Origin: Cladorhizidae sp. MBARI D1340-BT2
Lineage: Eukaryota > Porifera > Demospongiae > Poecilosclerida > Cladorhizidae
Assembly: GCA_028752905.1 (NCBI GenBank)
Contig: JAQNBH010000010.1
Span: forward strand, 14,482,984-14,546,983
Length of the DNA stretch: 64,000 nt
Reading direction: 5' to 3'
Shown one piece after another: positions 13,334-23,787 of the stretch. Both the position numbers and the translations under genes were made by a program. Position 1 is the first letter of the stretch. Each line of letters starts with the position of its first letter. Below the pieces are notes generated by a model. The model was given only the letters and a program-made list of their open reading frames with translations, was not told where the DNA came from and searched no databases.

Positions 13334-13650
13334 ATTTTTAAGAGCCTTTTTTTCTACAAAGTTCAAATGGCATGTGGGTGTGCAGCTTATCAGGTTGGCT
13401 CCCGATGGGTACCATTACTATACCAACAGTGTAACACTAGTAGCCCACATGGAAGACAACCCTGATGAAGTGCTGCACTCACAGGAAGTTTGAAGTTGAT
13501 TGCATTTTTGTTAGAAGTTCCTGTAGGTGTGCAGCTTATCAGGTTGGCTCCCAATGGGTTACCATGACTACACCAACAGTGTAACACTAGTAGCCCACAT
13601 GGACGACAACCCTGATGAAGTGCTGCACTCACAGGGAGTTTGAAGTGGAA
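13334..13650 (+). repeat. Non-CA spacer of the macrosatellite, copy 4 (doubled unit)
   Basis: This ends the macrosatellite. The unit of about 150 bp (TGTGCAGCTTATCAGGTTGG to ACAGGRAGTTTGAAGT) occurs twice, at about 13,379 and 13,529. After 13,650 the sequence becomes ordinary AT-rich DNA. Confidence 0.8.
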
Positions 13651-15233
13651 AAACATCTCCATGCTATATCCTAAATCATTTATTGCATTCAGCTAGAGCT
13701 ATAATAGAGATATTGTATGTGTTTGTCAAAGACGATGTCGGATGACCAACTGTAGGCTACATTATTTCTGCAACTGCAGTACTTTACTACTAGACTAGCT
13801 GCTTTTTATGACTGTCTATTGTGGACACAAGACAGAAAGGACCGAGGGAAATACTAGTACCAACTCAGTATTCAGTTTGGATGAAGTGGAGGTTCTTTGG
13901 GAAGTATCCCTTACCTTAAGACTCGATTAATATAAATGAACATTGAGGTATATACTCTGTTATAGCAACTCTGACGTAACTATGTTCATGTTCATATTTA
14001 TGAAAGTGCACTCACTCCTGCACCCTCACCTCACTTGGCCTTATGGCACTATGATGGGTTTATCTTGGAAACAAAATATGCAATCAACCTCTCAAACTTC
14101 CTGGGAGTGCACCACCTCATCAGGGTTTTATTTTTTAGTTATACACAACCAATAACAGAATAAAAAGTGAATCCAATTTTAAGGAAGTCTACTATCTTGC
14201 ACACCTAACCACCAATATTTAATATGTTTTAAGACATACCAGGTATATTACTATTCTAACTAATATTTTGTGCATAGTAGGTGTGCGGAAGAAGTTATGG
14301 GTCATTGAAAATATGCATGAAGGCAACATCTGCCTAAAATTTAGGTTCACACCTGACAATGAGCATCATCATTAAGTCAAACTGGGCCAACCAGACATGC
14401 CTATAGGTAGCAGGATAGTTGAGTAGGAGTATAAACTGTAATCTTACACAATGAAAGCTGGTTGTTGTGCAAAACCCATGTTAATCACCTACATTTAGCA
14501 ACTACCTACAATACTTTACTGTTGGTTCCAGCCTCTATTTAATAGATCGTGACTGTGACTTCTCCTGCTCAAAAGCACAAAAGATATGATATCTGCATAC
14601 AATATTTTCCAAGGTCAGCTCTGCCAACAGTTCACCATCCTTCTACATAGCTAACCTAGTATGTACACATGGCAATCCATACCTACATAATGTTTAGAAA
14701 AGCATAGAATTTGCTAAGCAGGTGCTCTTTCCTCTGTGAAAACTACAGAATAAGGTATATAGTAGTTGCCAAGGTACCATGTTGGAGATTATGGCAGGTT
14801 TTTGTTATGGCAACAATAACCATTCATGAAGATTTTCTAATTGTACTTATGCACATTAGCCATCCCACAACAGTTTAGCCTTGCTTCTGGATTACCACCT
14901 GACATGAGTGCATTAAGTATATCAAAGATATTATGTCTGGCAATAGCCAGTATGTGCATACAAAAATTATATACATGTGTCCAAACCAAAGAATGGTAAT
15001 GTTGTATTTGATCAAAGCAAAAATGCAAATTTTTATTTTATTAATTGTGGCCGACAAAACCACATCAACAAAATATTAGCTGCAGATTGTAACAAATTGC
15101 CATAGCTTCCAGAAAAAATCCACCTAGGTGTGGATTTGTATCACTAGCTAAAGTTATTTTATGTGTGTGTAGTGGAGGAAATCGGCTATTAAATATTAGA
15201 GTGACATTTATTTGAAGTACAACTAGCTCAATA

Positions 15234-15266
15234 GTTGGCGGAGTTGGCGGAGTTGGCGGAGTTGGC
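15234..15266 (+). repeat. 9-bp tandem repeat (AGTTGGCGG)n
   Basis: Four near-perfect copies of a GTTGGCGGA unit are followed by GTTGGCTCAGCTGGCT. Copy B of the duplication has only about two units at 55,568-55,585, so the array changed length after duplication. Confidence 0.7.
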
Positions 15267-17890
15267 TCAGCTGGCTACAGCAAGATACACACAGTAGTCA
15301 CTATTTTAAATATGTTAACTTATATCTAGAATCTAGCCAGCAAGGTGCGTTATACTCACTCACCAATAGAGAACAGAAGATGAATGATCAGTAAAATATA
15401 AGCCATGTCTTCCACCTTCTTCCTGCAGATTGGGGAATAGGGAGGAGTAGCTGGACTGATTGTATGCTAGAGTTGCAATAAGAGTTTCTAACAACAGATT
15501 ACAAGTCAGCTATCACTCTTTCTAGACACAGATAAGCTAGACTAAATGTCCATCCTCTCAACTACAGGTAGTGCTAGAGAATAAGGTAACAGAGGGGAAG
15601 CAACAGATTTAAAGTGGTCAGGCCAGGAAGTGGCTATGGCTTCATTACAGTAATAATTTTATTACTTTTTTAAAGAATTTGTCAAAATATAGAAGAGTTT
15701 GGTTTGAAGAAATATTTTATTTTACCACCAGAAGTGTCTACAGGTACAAATTCAGACATTGTTCACCAAAACATGGCTAATTGTCTTAGCAGGATTTTTT
15801 TTTAGCTGCACTTGCTTATTTCTGGCTTGAAGTGGCCTTAAACAATGAAAGAAATATTTTAAATGGATGAAAATCACAACTGCTGGCTTAAACCATTTCT
15901 TATTGGTCTTTACTGCTGTTTCTAGAAATTCTTCTTCAGAGGAAAGCTTCACAGGCATCTATGCTTAACTGGAATCGCTTTGAATCCCTATGCTCTTAAA
16001 AATTGACCTGCTCCTGAATAACTATCTTTGATGTTTTTAAAAATTATTCTGCTATGTAGCTAGTTGTTTACCTCAATGGAACTGATTTTATACAAAACTG
16101 CAGCTTTTTATATTGCATTCTAGGTATGAACATTTTGTAATGTTTATTTTTGACCAAAAGTGGCAAAAAACATAGGATCGGTGGTCAATCAGTTAAAAGC
16201 ATAATCTCATTGTTCAGGAAAGACAAACTGGAAGTGAAGTCCTTATTTTTCAACGCACACACATACAGGGGTTCCACGCACCTTTTTAATACTGAGATCA
16301 TTAACTTCATTTAGCTAGGGCAATGGGTAACTATGGCTACAGCATGTCATAGCTAGGAAGTGCCGGTAAAAGCAATCTGGAAGTTCTGGCTAAACATTAC
16401 CAATTTTTTTAAAACATGAATCAATTGTTAAGTAAATACAAATGGTTAAGCATTCTCTATTAATTGATCATGGCTGTTGAAATAAATTATTGTGTCGATA
16501 TTTGTACACCCCAATGTTATTCCTCAAACCCCCCTAGGAACATCCATGACACTGGATAGAGGCCAAAAATGAGCTATATCAACCAGCACATTATACGTCT
16601 AGCTCATAGAGCCTAGGAGGTCACATGTCTCTTGGAGGTTGGTTGCAAAAAGACCGAGCTGATTTCCCTTACAACAGACTGAGATACATGCGTGTAAATG
16701 TTGCTCCTCCATTCAATACTCTGCTAGCCAGCAAGAGTGTAAAGTACTTCAGGTGAAGAAGTCCCAGCCACTAGAAGACTACCTATTTAGACAGCAGCAT
16801 TCCCAACGTTATTCCAGAAGCACATAAACATGTAATGTACAAGATATGTGCATGTACAAAAGGATATAATATGTTATCCTCAAGAAGTATTTAACTGTTC
16901 AAGTTTCTCTTTGAGTCCAAGTTTTATACTAAGTTAAGTAAGTGATGCTTTTAAAAATGCATTTGAACCAATCCATATCATTAGGTATTCCTATTATGTT
17001 GCCTCTGGAGGCATGGATTCTTCATGATGTGAACTTATCAAACACCTCATATTTAGCATATAATGTTGTATACCACTGGTGGTAGAGCCTATCTTGGAGA
17101 GATGATAATATGACCGCTGCAGGTCTGTTTCTTGGATGCCGATGAGTTTAAATCTCCCTACACAGTGATTTGCATCAGTATTATAGGCTAGTAATAAAAT
17201 GTGAGGGAGTTAGCTGTGTATGTTTATGAATAAGCTTGTTGCAACCTGCCTATGTGTTGGAGCTTTAATGATACCACCAGAGTTCCATGCAAGCATTCTT
17301 TTCAAATTATTCTCTACCGCTTGCTTCTCGGGTGGAATATTGATTAGCTGCCCAATTCCAAATTCATTGAGGAGATATTAACTCCACTAAGGTAATTGGA
17401 TCAGTGATGCAATATTCCCTGGAGTGACAAATTCCTGGGCTCTAGCATACATTGTTATTGCTGATCTATGGAAGTGTTTGGGATATGTTCAGCTATAAAC
17501 TAAGCTGAGCCACCGCATCAAGTAGAATTTCTTGAACACCAGAGAGCTATTAAGTGTGAATAAGCCCAATTAGATCACGAATGTGAGAAGGCAGGGGAGC
17601 AGATAAGACTAATACTTTTGTGGCAGAGAAAACAGAATTTCAGCATAGTTTAAGTGATGATTCAAGACTTCTAGAATTTGAGCCTGGAAAAATTGTAGCA
17701 TCTACAACCTTAAACCTAGATAGTGGAGCAAGTATGATCCGACCAAACCCTCCAGGGGTAGAGGGAGGGCGGGGAGGAATTGTCACCGAGTGCAGCCCCA
17801 GGCGTTGCTATTACTGCTCACCCTTGAGGTAAACTAATAGACCTTGCTGGTGAATTCACTTCCATGATCCATGCATAGAAGACCACACCC

Positions 17891-17943
17891 ATGCCTACTT
17901 GGGAGAGGACCACTTCCACTGTGCTCCTCTCCCAATTAGGCAT
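17891..17943 (+). repeat. Inverted repeat (hairpin), copy A
   Basis: Two 19-nt arms, ATGCCTACTTGGGAGAGGA and its near-perfect reverse complement (one mismatch), flank a 15-nt loop. The same hairpin occurs with perfect arms at 57,593-57,642 in the duplicated copy. Confidence 0.7.
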
Positions 17944-18394
17944 CTAGTAATATTATGACTGCAGTTATACCTAGTGGAGGTATAATTACACCGCATCTAG
18001 CTGGACAATGGTCACTGTGGAATCTGGTGAGGTGGACGATGGGTCCTTATCATTGGTTTTGTACGACTAGCTATATACCTGCCAAAAAATATAGGAATAT
18101 CATATAGTTACCTGTTTAACAGCCAGCTTTCATGGTATTGAAACTTCCCGTCAATGCACCTATTTATCAGGGCTGTCTTCTATGTGGGATACTAGTATTA
18201 CACTTACAGGATATTTTAAGTTACAAAAGTCTGGAAAGGTAACCCTGTTAGGGCATAGTTCATTATGATGTATGGCACTATGGAGAGCTGGTATTGATGT
18301 CTCCACCATGCATAGCTACACGGTTACCTTGGAATGTGATATGTAACATTATATACTGTACTGACACACCATCTTCTCCCTACACATTTGTATG

Positions 18395-18475
18395 TCTCAC
18401 ACATTCTTACACACTCATACACATACATACACATACACACACGTGCACATGCATGCACACACATGCACACACACA
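18395..18475 (+). repeat. CA-rich microsatellite
   Basis: A run of CACACA, CATACA and GTGCACATGCATGCAC words. The counterpart in copy B is at about 58,075-58,160, with different length. Confidence 0.75.
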
Positions 18476-20023
18476 ATTGCTGACTGTATGGACACAAATT
18501 TGAGAATATTTATTTAGCACCTTGATTGTAAAAATTAGCGGTTGAAAGATGCTCAACAAATGATAAAATGTTATAGTGAGTGTAACTGTGAGTGGCAAGA
18601 CTTGATCATGTGCCACCCCCGACATATAGCAACCACACTAACCAACCATGTACCTTCTCCCAAGCCTTGGACCCTGCCATATAGTAACCACTATCAAACC
18701 ACACCACTTCTTGCATCCCTGAAATATAGACACACTCACCAACCATGCCTAGTCATGCTCGCGACATAATTATAGTAACCATACTAACCAATTTATCTAA
18801 TTCCCCATGGTCTACTTGGGTACAGTGTTCTTCTATTTTTATAGAAGTCTTCCAATATAAACCTTTATCTTACTTTATTTGCATTCTTATGATATCACCT
18901 GTTTGAAGATTAGTATAATATAATTATTATGGTTACAAAAAGGTCCATTGGTTAATATATGTGACAAAAATGTGGTATTAAATATTGGATTGAAATGTAA
19001 AAAAATAAAGAAAAGAATAATTTGCTAATGTAGACTGTATATATATATTGAGAAGTATTAAAATTATGACATGACAAAGGAGTGTTTGTGGCCTGCATTG
19101 CTAAATCCTTGGTTTCTTTGATAAAAACAACCACTTGTTGTTAAATAGAAAAAAAATTGTCTTGTTTTTTTGTTTTTCCCCTCTATAAACTAGCCACCTT
19201 TAAGAATAACCCCTCAACTAACCATATTATATTTCACAATGTTTGTTACATATGTACTACACATTGGGGAGTGTTCTTGGACTGCCTATATCGATTTTAA
19301 ACCGGCTTTAAAATGGCAGACAATAATAACTTCCTTGTAGCTTCGTACTGTATCATAACTGGTGAATTCATAACACAAAATATTTCAAGCAGTTCTTAAT
19401 TCTTTGCAACTGTAGTTTATGTGAGTCTCAAAAATCTCTAAAAACCATGAAATTCATTTACAGGAACTTGTATCTGTCTAGCTGATTAACCAAGTTTATG
19501 ACATTGAAGACCCTCAGATAATCAAGATATTTCATATTTTGCTGATTATTGGGTCTTTGCTTGGCTCAGTTGTTGCAATGTATTAGAAGGTTTTGAATTA
19601 TTCATATTAAAATTATAGAAACACAGACACAGACAGATTCAAGCCATGTTATTTTTACAGTTTTTGGAGCTCCCTGTTCACTACTTTCACAAAAAGAATT
19701 CAAGGTATGCTTGAAGTGTTTTGCCTAAATTTCTTGAAAAACATGGTTAATTATTAACAGCACAGACCTTGGGCAAGGCTAAGATGTGTTTATGTCTATG
19801 ATCACAAAGGCATGTATATATTCTTTTGCTATTATTATAGTTCTGGAGATTTAATGAGAACTTCTTGTGGGTGACTGGTTGACTATAAGAAATAAGACAT
19901 CAAAAATATACAAATATTATTGTATAGAGAAGTCAAAACAGAAATGAAACAAGAATTAAATGTAGACAACAAATATTTAATGTAGTGAAGAGTAATATAA
20001 TAAATCTGTATTATATTTGGATA

Positions 20024-20025
<2 letters not shown>

Positions 20026-20070
<45 letters not shown>
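20026..20070 (+). repeat. (TA)n microsatellite
   Basis: An uninterrupted alternating TA tract of about 45 bp. The counterpart is at 59,716-59,750 in copy B. Confidence 0.9.
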
Positions 20071-20074
<4 letters not shown>

Positions 20075-20821
20075 ATGTTAGTAGTCTACATGGTAAATGC
20101 TTGTTTCATATCTATCGTACAGAGAAATATATCCACAATTTAAACGTAGTTTGCCTGGTTGTGTTGAAGGCCTGTGCCTGTAATATTACCACAAGATTAA
20201 GTTTCTAGGTAAAACAACTGATATTGCATCAAGACATGTAGCATTAAGATTTTCTGATGGCAATTGTTTACCAATTATTGTGTGTAAAGTTACTGGAAAT
20301 TTGAGGTCTATTGATAGCAAAATTGTAACATTTTTGTACTCGGGTTATATATTTGATATTATGATAGACATGATATATACCACAATGATCGAACTCTAGT
20401 TTTTTAAAATTTGAACACTGAATATTTAAAAACTTCATAATATTTGTATATTAATGTAAAAACCTCTATCAATTTCTTTAAATAAACTCTCAATGAACTC
20501 TCAGACGACATAATAACATTACAATAACCTTTACAATAATCAAATTGAAATTGTATTCTGCTATATTACTATTCAGAGGATTCAAACTCTTTGTAGGGTA
20601 GCAGCAGCACAAGCATGGCTGTAAAAAGACCTCTTTGGCTGCGAAGGGATTTACCCAGGTGATTTCCCCTGTATGCGGAGGGAATCACCCGTTTTTGAAA
20701 TCACCTGATCTTTAATTGTTTTTGTTTTGTATTTTTGAGGTTTGTTTAGGTGAGCATACGAGTGATATTCTGACTATCTCCTAACTTTCTACCCAACACC
20801 AGGCTAGAAGAACCTTTTGAG

Positions 20822-20850
20822 ATGGCAAGACAAGTGAAGCTAGACTCCAA
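20822..20850 (+). CDS. Candidate first exon of a small gene (MARQVKLDS)
   Basis: ATG at 20,822 opens nine codons (MARQVKLDS) plus two bases and runs into an excellent donor, CCAA|GTAAGT. The surrounding sequence is absent from duplication copy B. Possible downstream exons are listed near 22.99 and 23.3 kb. Frames do not join cleanly through the intervening splice candidates at 21.89-21.96 and 22.05 kb, so the gene model is tentative. No homology was recognised. It could instead be chance or the remnant of an inserted element. Confidence 0.2.
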
Positions 20851-20899
20851 GTAAGTCTTATGTGGATGAGCTAACCAGTTTGTTACATAGGTGCTCGAA

Positions 20900-21660
20900 G
20901 TTGATAGTTTTAGCTAGGTCACTAGGTAGTTGTATATAGGTAATCTTTTTAGGTAGCACACTCGAGGTAGCCAGCTGTAGGTAGCTAGCTGTAGGTCATC
21001 TTATAGTTAGCGCTCGAAGTTGTAGATCATATTTATATAGCTTAGCTAATTATTATTAGTAAAGTAAATAATTGTAGGTCATCTTTGGGTAGCAAAGTAT
21101 CTAGCTGTCGAGGTTTAGTAGTTTAGGCCATCTTTATAGCTAGCCAAGTAGCTAGCGCTTCAAGTGTATAGGCAGTTTTAGCTGATCTTTATAGCTAGCA
21201 AATTGGCTAGCGTTTGAAGTTGGCAGTTTTAGATGATCATTATAGCTCGCAAATTAGATGGCGTATAGGCAGTTTTAGCTGATCTTTATAGCTAGCAAAT
21301 TAGCTAGCGTTTGAAGTTGGCAGTTTTAGATAGCCAAGTAGCTAGCGCTTGAAGTGTATAGGCAGTTTGAGCTGATCGCTAGAGCTTGAAGTTGGCAGTT
21401 TTAGATGATCATTATAGCTAGAAAATTAGATGGCGCTTGAAGTGTATAGGCTGATCTTTATAGCTAGCAAATTAGCTAGCGTTTGAAGTTGGCAGTTTTA
21501 GATAGCCAAGTAGCTAGCGCTTGAAGTGTATAGGCAGTTTGAGCTGATCTTTATGGCTGTCAAATTAGCTAGCGCTTGAAGTTGGCAGTTTTAGATGATC
21601 ATTATGGCTAGCAAATTAGCTAGAGCTTGAAGAAGGCAGTTGTAGCTGATACATAGCCAG
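20900..21660 (+). repeat. GCTAGC-rich minisatellite
   Basis: Imperfect units of roughly 45 and 90-100 bp alternate two themes: AGCTAGCGYTTGAAGT followed by GGCAGTTTTAG, and GATCTTTATAGCTAGCAAAT. At least eight partial copies are recognisable from about 21,000 to 21,650. The array lies between the candidate exon at 20.82 kb and the open region at 21.78 kb. It could therefore be intronic. It is absent from duplication copy B. Confidence 0.75.
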
Positions 21661-22110
21661 CAATAGCTAGCATTGGAGGTAGCTAGTAGACTACCAAGCA
21701 AACCAAGTTGTTCTATAGCTAGTGCTAGTATATATTTCAGCTCAGCTAGCTTTGGATGATCTACCAACTGTGCTATCATCATGGATAGTACTCAGAATGG
21801 TCACAGCTCTCTTGTCCATCCATTTCAAGACATGGACACCATTTGTACTTACAGACTCTTTTTCATTTTGTCTTTGGCCTTGATACATGCAGGTCCCCCC
21901 CTCCACCCCCTGTTCACCAGAACTGTACCAAATGCACCAAAGCCACTACTTTTTAGAGTGAGTACAAGTGTATATATCATATTATTGTGTGTATACTAAA
22001 GTCTCCTCACCTACATACACCTTCCAACTATAGGTATATCCACTAGAGCTGTCTGCCAGGACATAAGCTTTCGTACCCCACTTTGTGGGCTTCATGCTTC
22101 ATGGACAAGC

Positions 22111-22171
22111 TGGATGAACCAGACCCTCCCCTTGAATCAATTGGATTCAAGGGGAGGGTCTGGTTCATCCA
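22111..22171 (+). repeat. Perfect hairpin 1 (28-nt arms, 5-nt loop)
   Basis: The left arm, starting TGGATGAACCAGACCC and ending TTGAATC, is exactly reverse-complemented on the other side of the loop AATTG. No mismatch is present in 28 bp. It abuts hairpin 2, sharing one base. Confidence 0.9.
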
Positions 22172-22213
22172 AATTGCTGTCGATGAATCAATTGGATTCA
22201 TCGACAGCAATTT
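22171..22213 (+). repeat. Perfect hairpin 2 (19-nt arms, same loop)
   Basis: Arms AAATTGCTGTCGATGAATC and reverse complement flank the same AATTG loop as hairpin 1. The central 17 nt (TGAATCAATTGGATTCA) are identical in the two hairpins. No mismatch in 19 bp. Confidence 0.9.
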
Positions 22214-22479
22214 CTCTTCCAAGCTGGTATGATTGTCCACGCTCATGGCTATAATGAGGGCAATGAACCTCTTTATCTCGCTAACTGTACCAAGCTTTCC
22301 TATCTCTCATTCTAGATCGAGGAGGTAGGAGGTAGGTCTTGATTTGAAGCTATAAATTGGTCTGCTTACAAATTTGTTTCCTCCACAATTCTCCTTAGGA
22401 TAGTGTCATCGAGAAAAAGCTGAGCAAAGTCAACGGGCGCTTTTCCTTCCATATCAACTGCGCAACCAGATGTCTGACT

Positions 22480-22680
22480 GAATGAGATATCACCACTGGA
22501 GCTGCTGGCACTGGAGCTGCTGGCACTGGAGCTGCTTGAACTTTCACTGGAGCTACTCCTACAACCTACTTCATCATTACACTATCCACAACATCTTCAC
22601 CATCCTCCACACCCTCTTTACCATCCTCAACACCCTCTTTACCATCCTCCACACCTTCACAATAACTAACCAGGCTTTGT
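22480..22680 (+). repeat. Two short tandem arrays
   Basis: A 15-bp unit (CTGGAGCTGCTGGCA) is repeated about three times at 22,497-22,540. A unit of about 24 bp (CACCCTCTTTACCATCCTCM) is repeated about three times at 22,596-22,655. An open frame across the second encodes Ser/Thr/Pro-rich TPSLPSS units. An acceptor at about 22,398 (CTCCTTAG) opens a frame of 28 codons (DSVIEKKLSKVNGRF...), which ends at a TGA before the arrays. Confidence 0.5.
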
Positions 22681-22989
22681 CCAAAGATAGTTGGGTCAGT
22701 ACAAGTGAATTAAACACCGTGAGCAGCTGTACCAATAAGCAGACAATAAGTATATGCTTCGTGAGTGGCTGTACCAATAAGCAGCATCTTGCTGCGAGTC
22801 AATGAAGCATTAGTCCTTTACGGACATAATATATATGTCCACCGCAATTTTTGTGATATTATGATCGGGTCTTTAAGTAGAGAAAAATGGTTATAGTTCG
22901 ACTATTTTTATTTTTTTGGACTACAGTCATCTACTACCTTTCCTTTACATTTGTGTGAAGTCTGAAGGCTCCTGCTTGCTTCTTTGTAG

Positions 22990-23059
22990 GCAAGAGTGAG
23001 GTTAGAAGAGGTGGTCAAGAAGCTTGCTGCGGAACTGCACATTGCATCGACCAAGCTCG
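22990..23059 (+). CDS. Candidate coiled-coil exon
   Basis: An acceptor (TTCTTTGTAG|G) and donor (CTCG|GTATGA) bracket 70 nt whose open frame reads ARVRLEEVVKKLAAELHIAS followed by TKL. This is a charged, Leu/Val-heptad-like sequence consistent with an amphipathic helix or coiled coil. Codon usage and GC are higher than in the flanks. No family was recognised and the other exons are uncertain. Confidence 0.25.
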
Positions 23060-23286
23060 GTATGACCTCTTGGGCTTGCACAATAACTGGATGCGCAATG
23101 CGCGTCCACACGACGTCGCGTCCCCACACACTGACATCACAATAAACCAAACGTGCATAAAAACCACTCCCCTCCAAGAAAACTGCACCCACGTCACAAT
23201 GCACCGGATCGGTGTTAGTTGTTCTGTTATGGACGAGATACCTACAGACGCGAAGGAAGCATACGCTGCAGAGGAGAAGAAGGATT

Positions 23287-23623
23287 TATAAATATAAAAA
23301 GGCAATACAGTAGACGGATGGCGCTCCATGAACTCCATAAAAGAAGGCTGCGGAGGTAAAATTTTCGAAGTCTATTTTAGTATTTACTGTAGCTTGATCT
23401 TTGCCTGCTATAGGTCCTTTGATTGTGGCAATGATGGCTGGCTACCATCATCCATCTGTGCGCCAGGTTTGGTGCAGTAAGCACTGGTGGGAATCAGCTA
23501 CAACTTCATAAATGATTCTGTTTCTTTGTACTCCGTCGAGTAGCTCCTGGACACTGGCATGGCTCCACACACTGATCAGCGCTCTTGTTTCTTCATAGTT
23601 TCAGCCTGCGCCAGCGGGGTTGA
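23287..23623 (+). CDS. Candidate small three-exon gene with TATA box
   Basis: A TATAAATA at 23,287-23,294 lies 31 bp before an ATG at 23,318. Three exons with consistent phases can be drawn: 23,318-23,355 (donor AG|GTAAAA), 23,414-23,476 (acceptor CTATAG, donor CA|GTAAGC) and 23,599-23,623 (acceptor TTCATAG, stop TGA). Together they encode about 41 residues beginning MALHELHKRRLRRSFD. The region just upstream (23,080-23,230) is locally CpG-rich (GCGCAATGCGCG, GACGTCGCG), like a promoter island. The product has no recognised homologue. The splice signals are good, but a protein this short can arise by chance. The minus strand also has open frames here, so orientation is uncertain. Confidence 0.18.
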
Positions 23624-23787
23624 TCTTTTAACGCGCACCCGCGTAATGATTTAATGTTGCTATTGCTGAGGTCATCACATATAATTATAATACAGCACGG
23701 TGTGAAACTATTTAGTAACTAACCTAATAACAATCTATATTTTAAAAAGAGGACAACAGTACTTAATTAATAAAATTATCCACAATA

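Larger units (their letters stand above)
3720..13340 (+). repeat. CA-rich macrosatellite with higher-order repeats
   Basis: The plus strand is almost devoid of G and is built from CACA, CATACA, CACACCA and ATACACAC words. Non-random landmarks recur in the same order. TATAGGGTGTAA occurs near 4,760, 6,908, 8,581 and 12,525. TGATTTTCACRC occurs at 4,941, 7,073, 8,761 and 12,702. A non-CA spacer recurs at about 5,397, 7,757, 9,447 and 13,334. The higher-order unit is therefore about 2.1-2.4 kb, with a shortened copy of about 1.7 kb. The last interval is stretched to about 3.9 kb by a non-satellite block at 10.1-10.8 kb. CA blocks lie at 3,742-5,395, 5,691-7,722, 8,201-9,412 and 10,790-13,315. 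The long Thr-His (plus) and Val-Cys (minus) frames are translations of the repeat, not genes. Alternating purine-pyrimidine tracts of this length can adopt Z-DNA. Confidence 0.9.
13835..20600 (+). repeat. Segmental duplication copy A, main block
   Basis: This is colinear, with many indels, with 53,935-60,885. Paired anchors are 14,470/54,790 (GAAAGCTGGT), 15,400-15,600/55,620-55,690, 17,870/57,565 (hairpin), 18,360/58,030, 19,620/59,305 and 20,090/59,780. Copy A has an extra stretch at about 16,020-16,715, where copy B has a different sequence of about 320 bp. I see no intact gene. A minus-strand frame at 15,752-15,958 (LSSEEEFLETAVK...) has a recognisable counterpart in copy B with an inserted stop, so it might be a decayed exon. 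The remainder is AT-rich and carries only short frames. Confidence 0.8.
21781..22340 (+). other. Open, GC-richer stretch with splice-like signals; no gene model resolved
   Basis: An ATG frame at 21,781-21,999 contains a hydrophobic stretch (LFFILSLALIHAG) and precedes a polypyrimidine acceptor (ACATGCAG|GT, 21,890) and a donor (AGA|GTGAGT, about 21,956). A further acceptor, AACTATAG, is at about 22,034. Joining these gives an early stop in each phase I tried. The hydrophobic N-terminal frame could be a signal peptide of a broken gene, but I cannot support a product. Confidence 0.2.

Noticed and set aside
3720..13340. CRISPR-like array
   Set aside because: The repeats are contiguous CA-rich satellite without constant-length repeats and unique spacers, and the genome is eukaryotic.
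22043..22246. Minus-strand frame repeating MNPIDSS and LNPIDSR
   Set aside because: The repeat comes from the two palindromic hairpins and not from a protein repeat.
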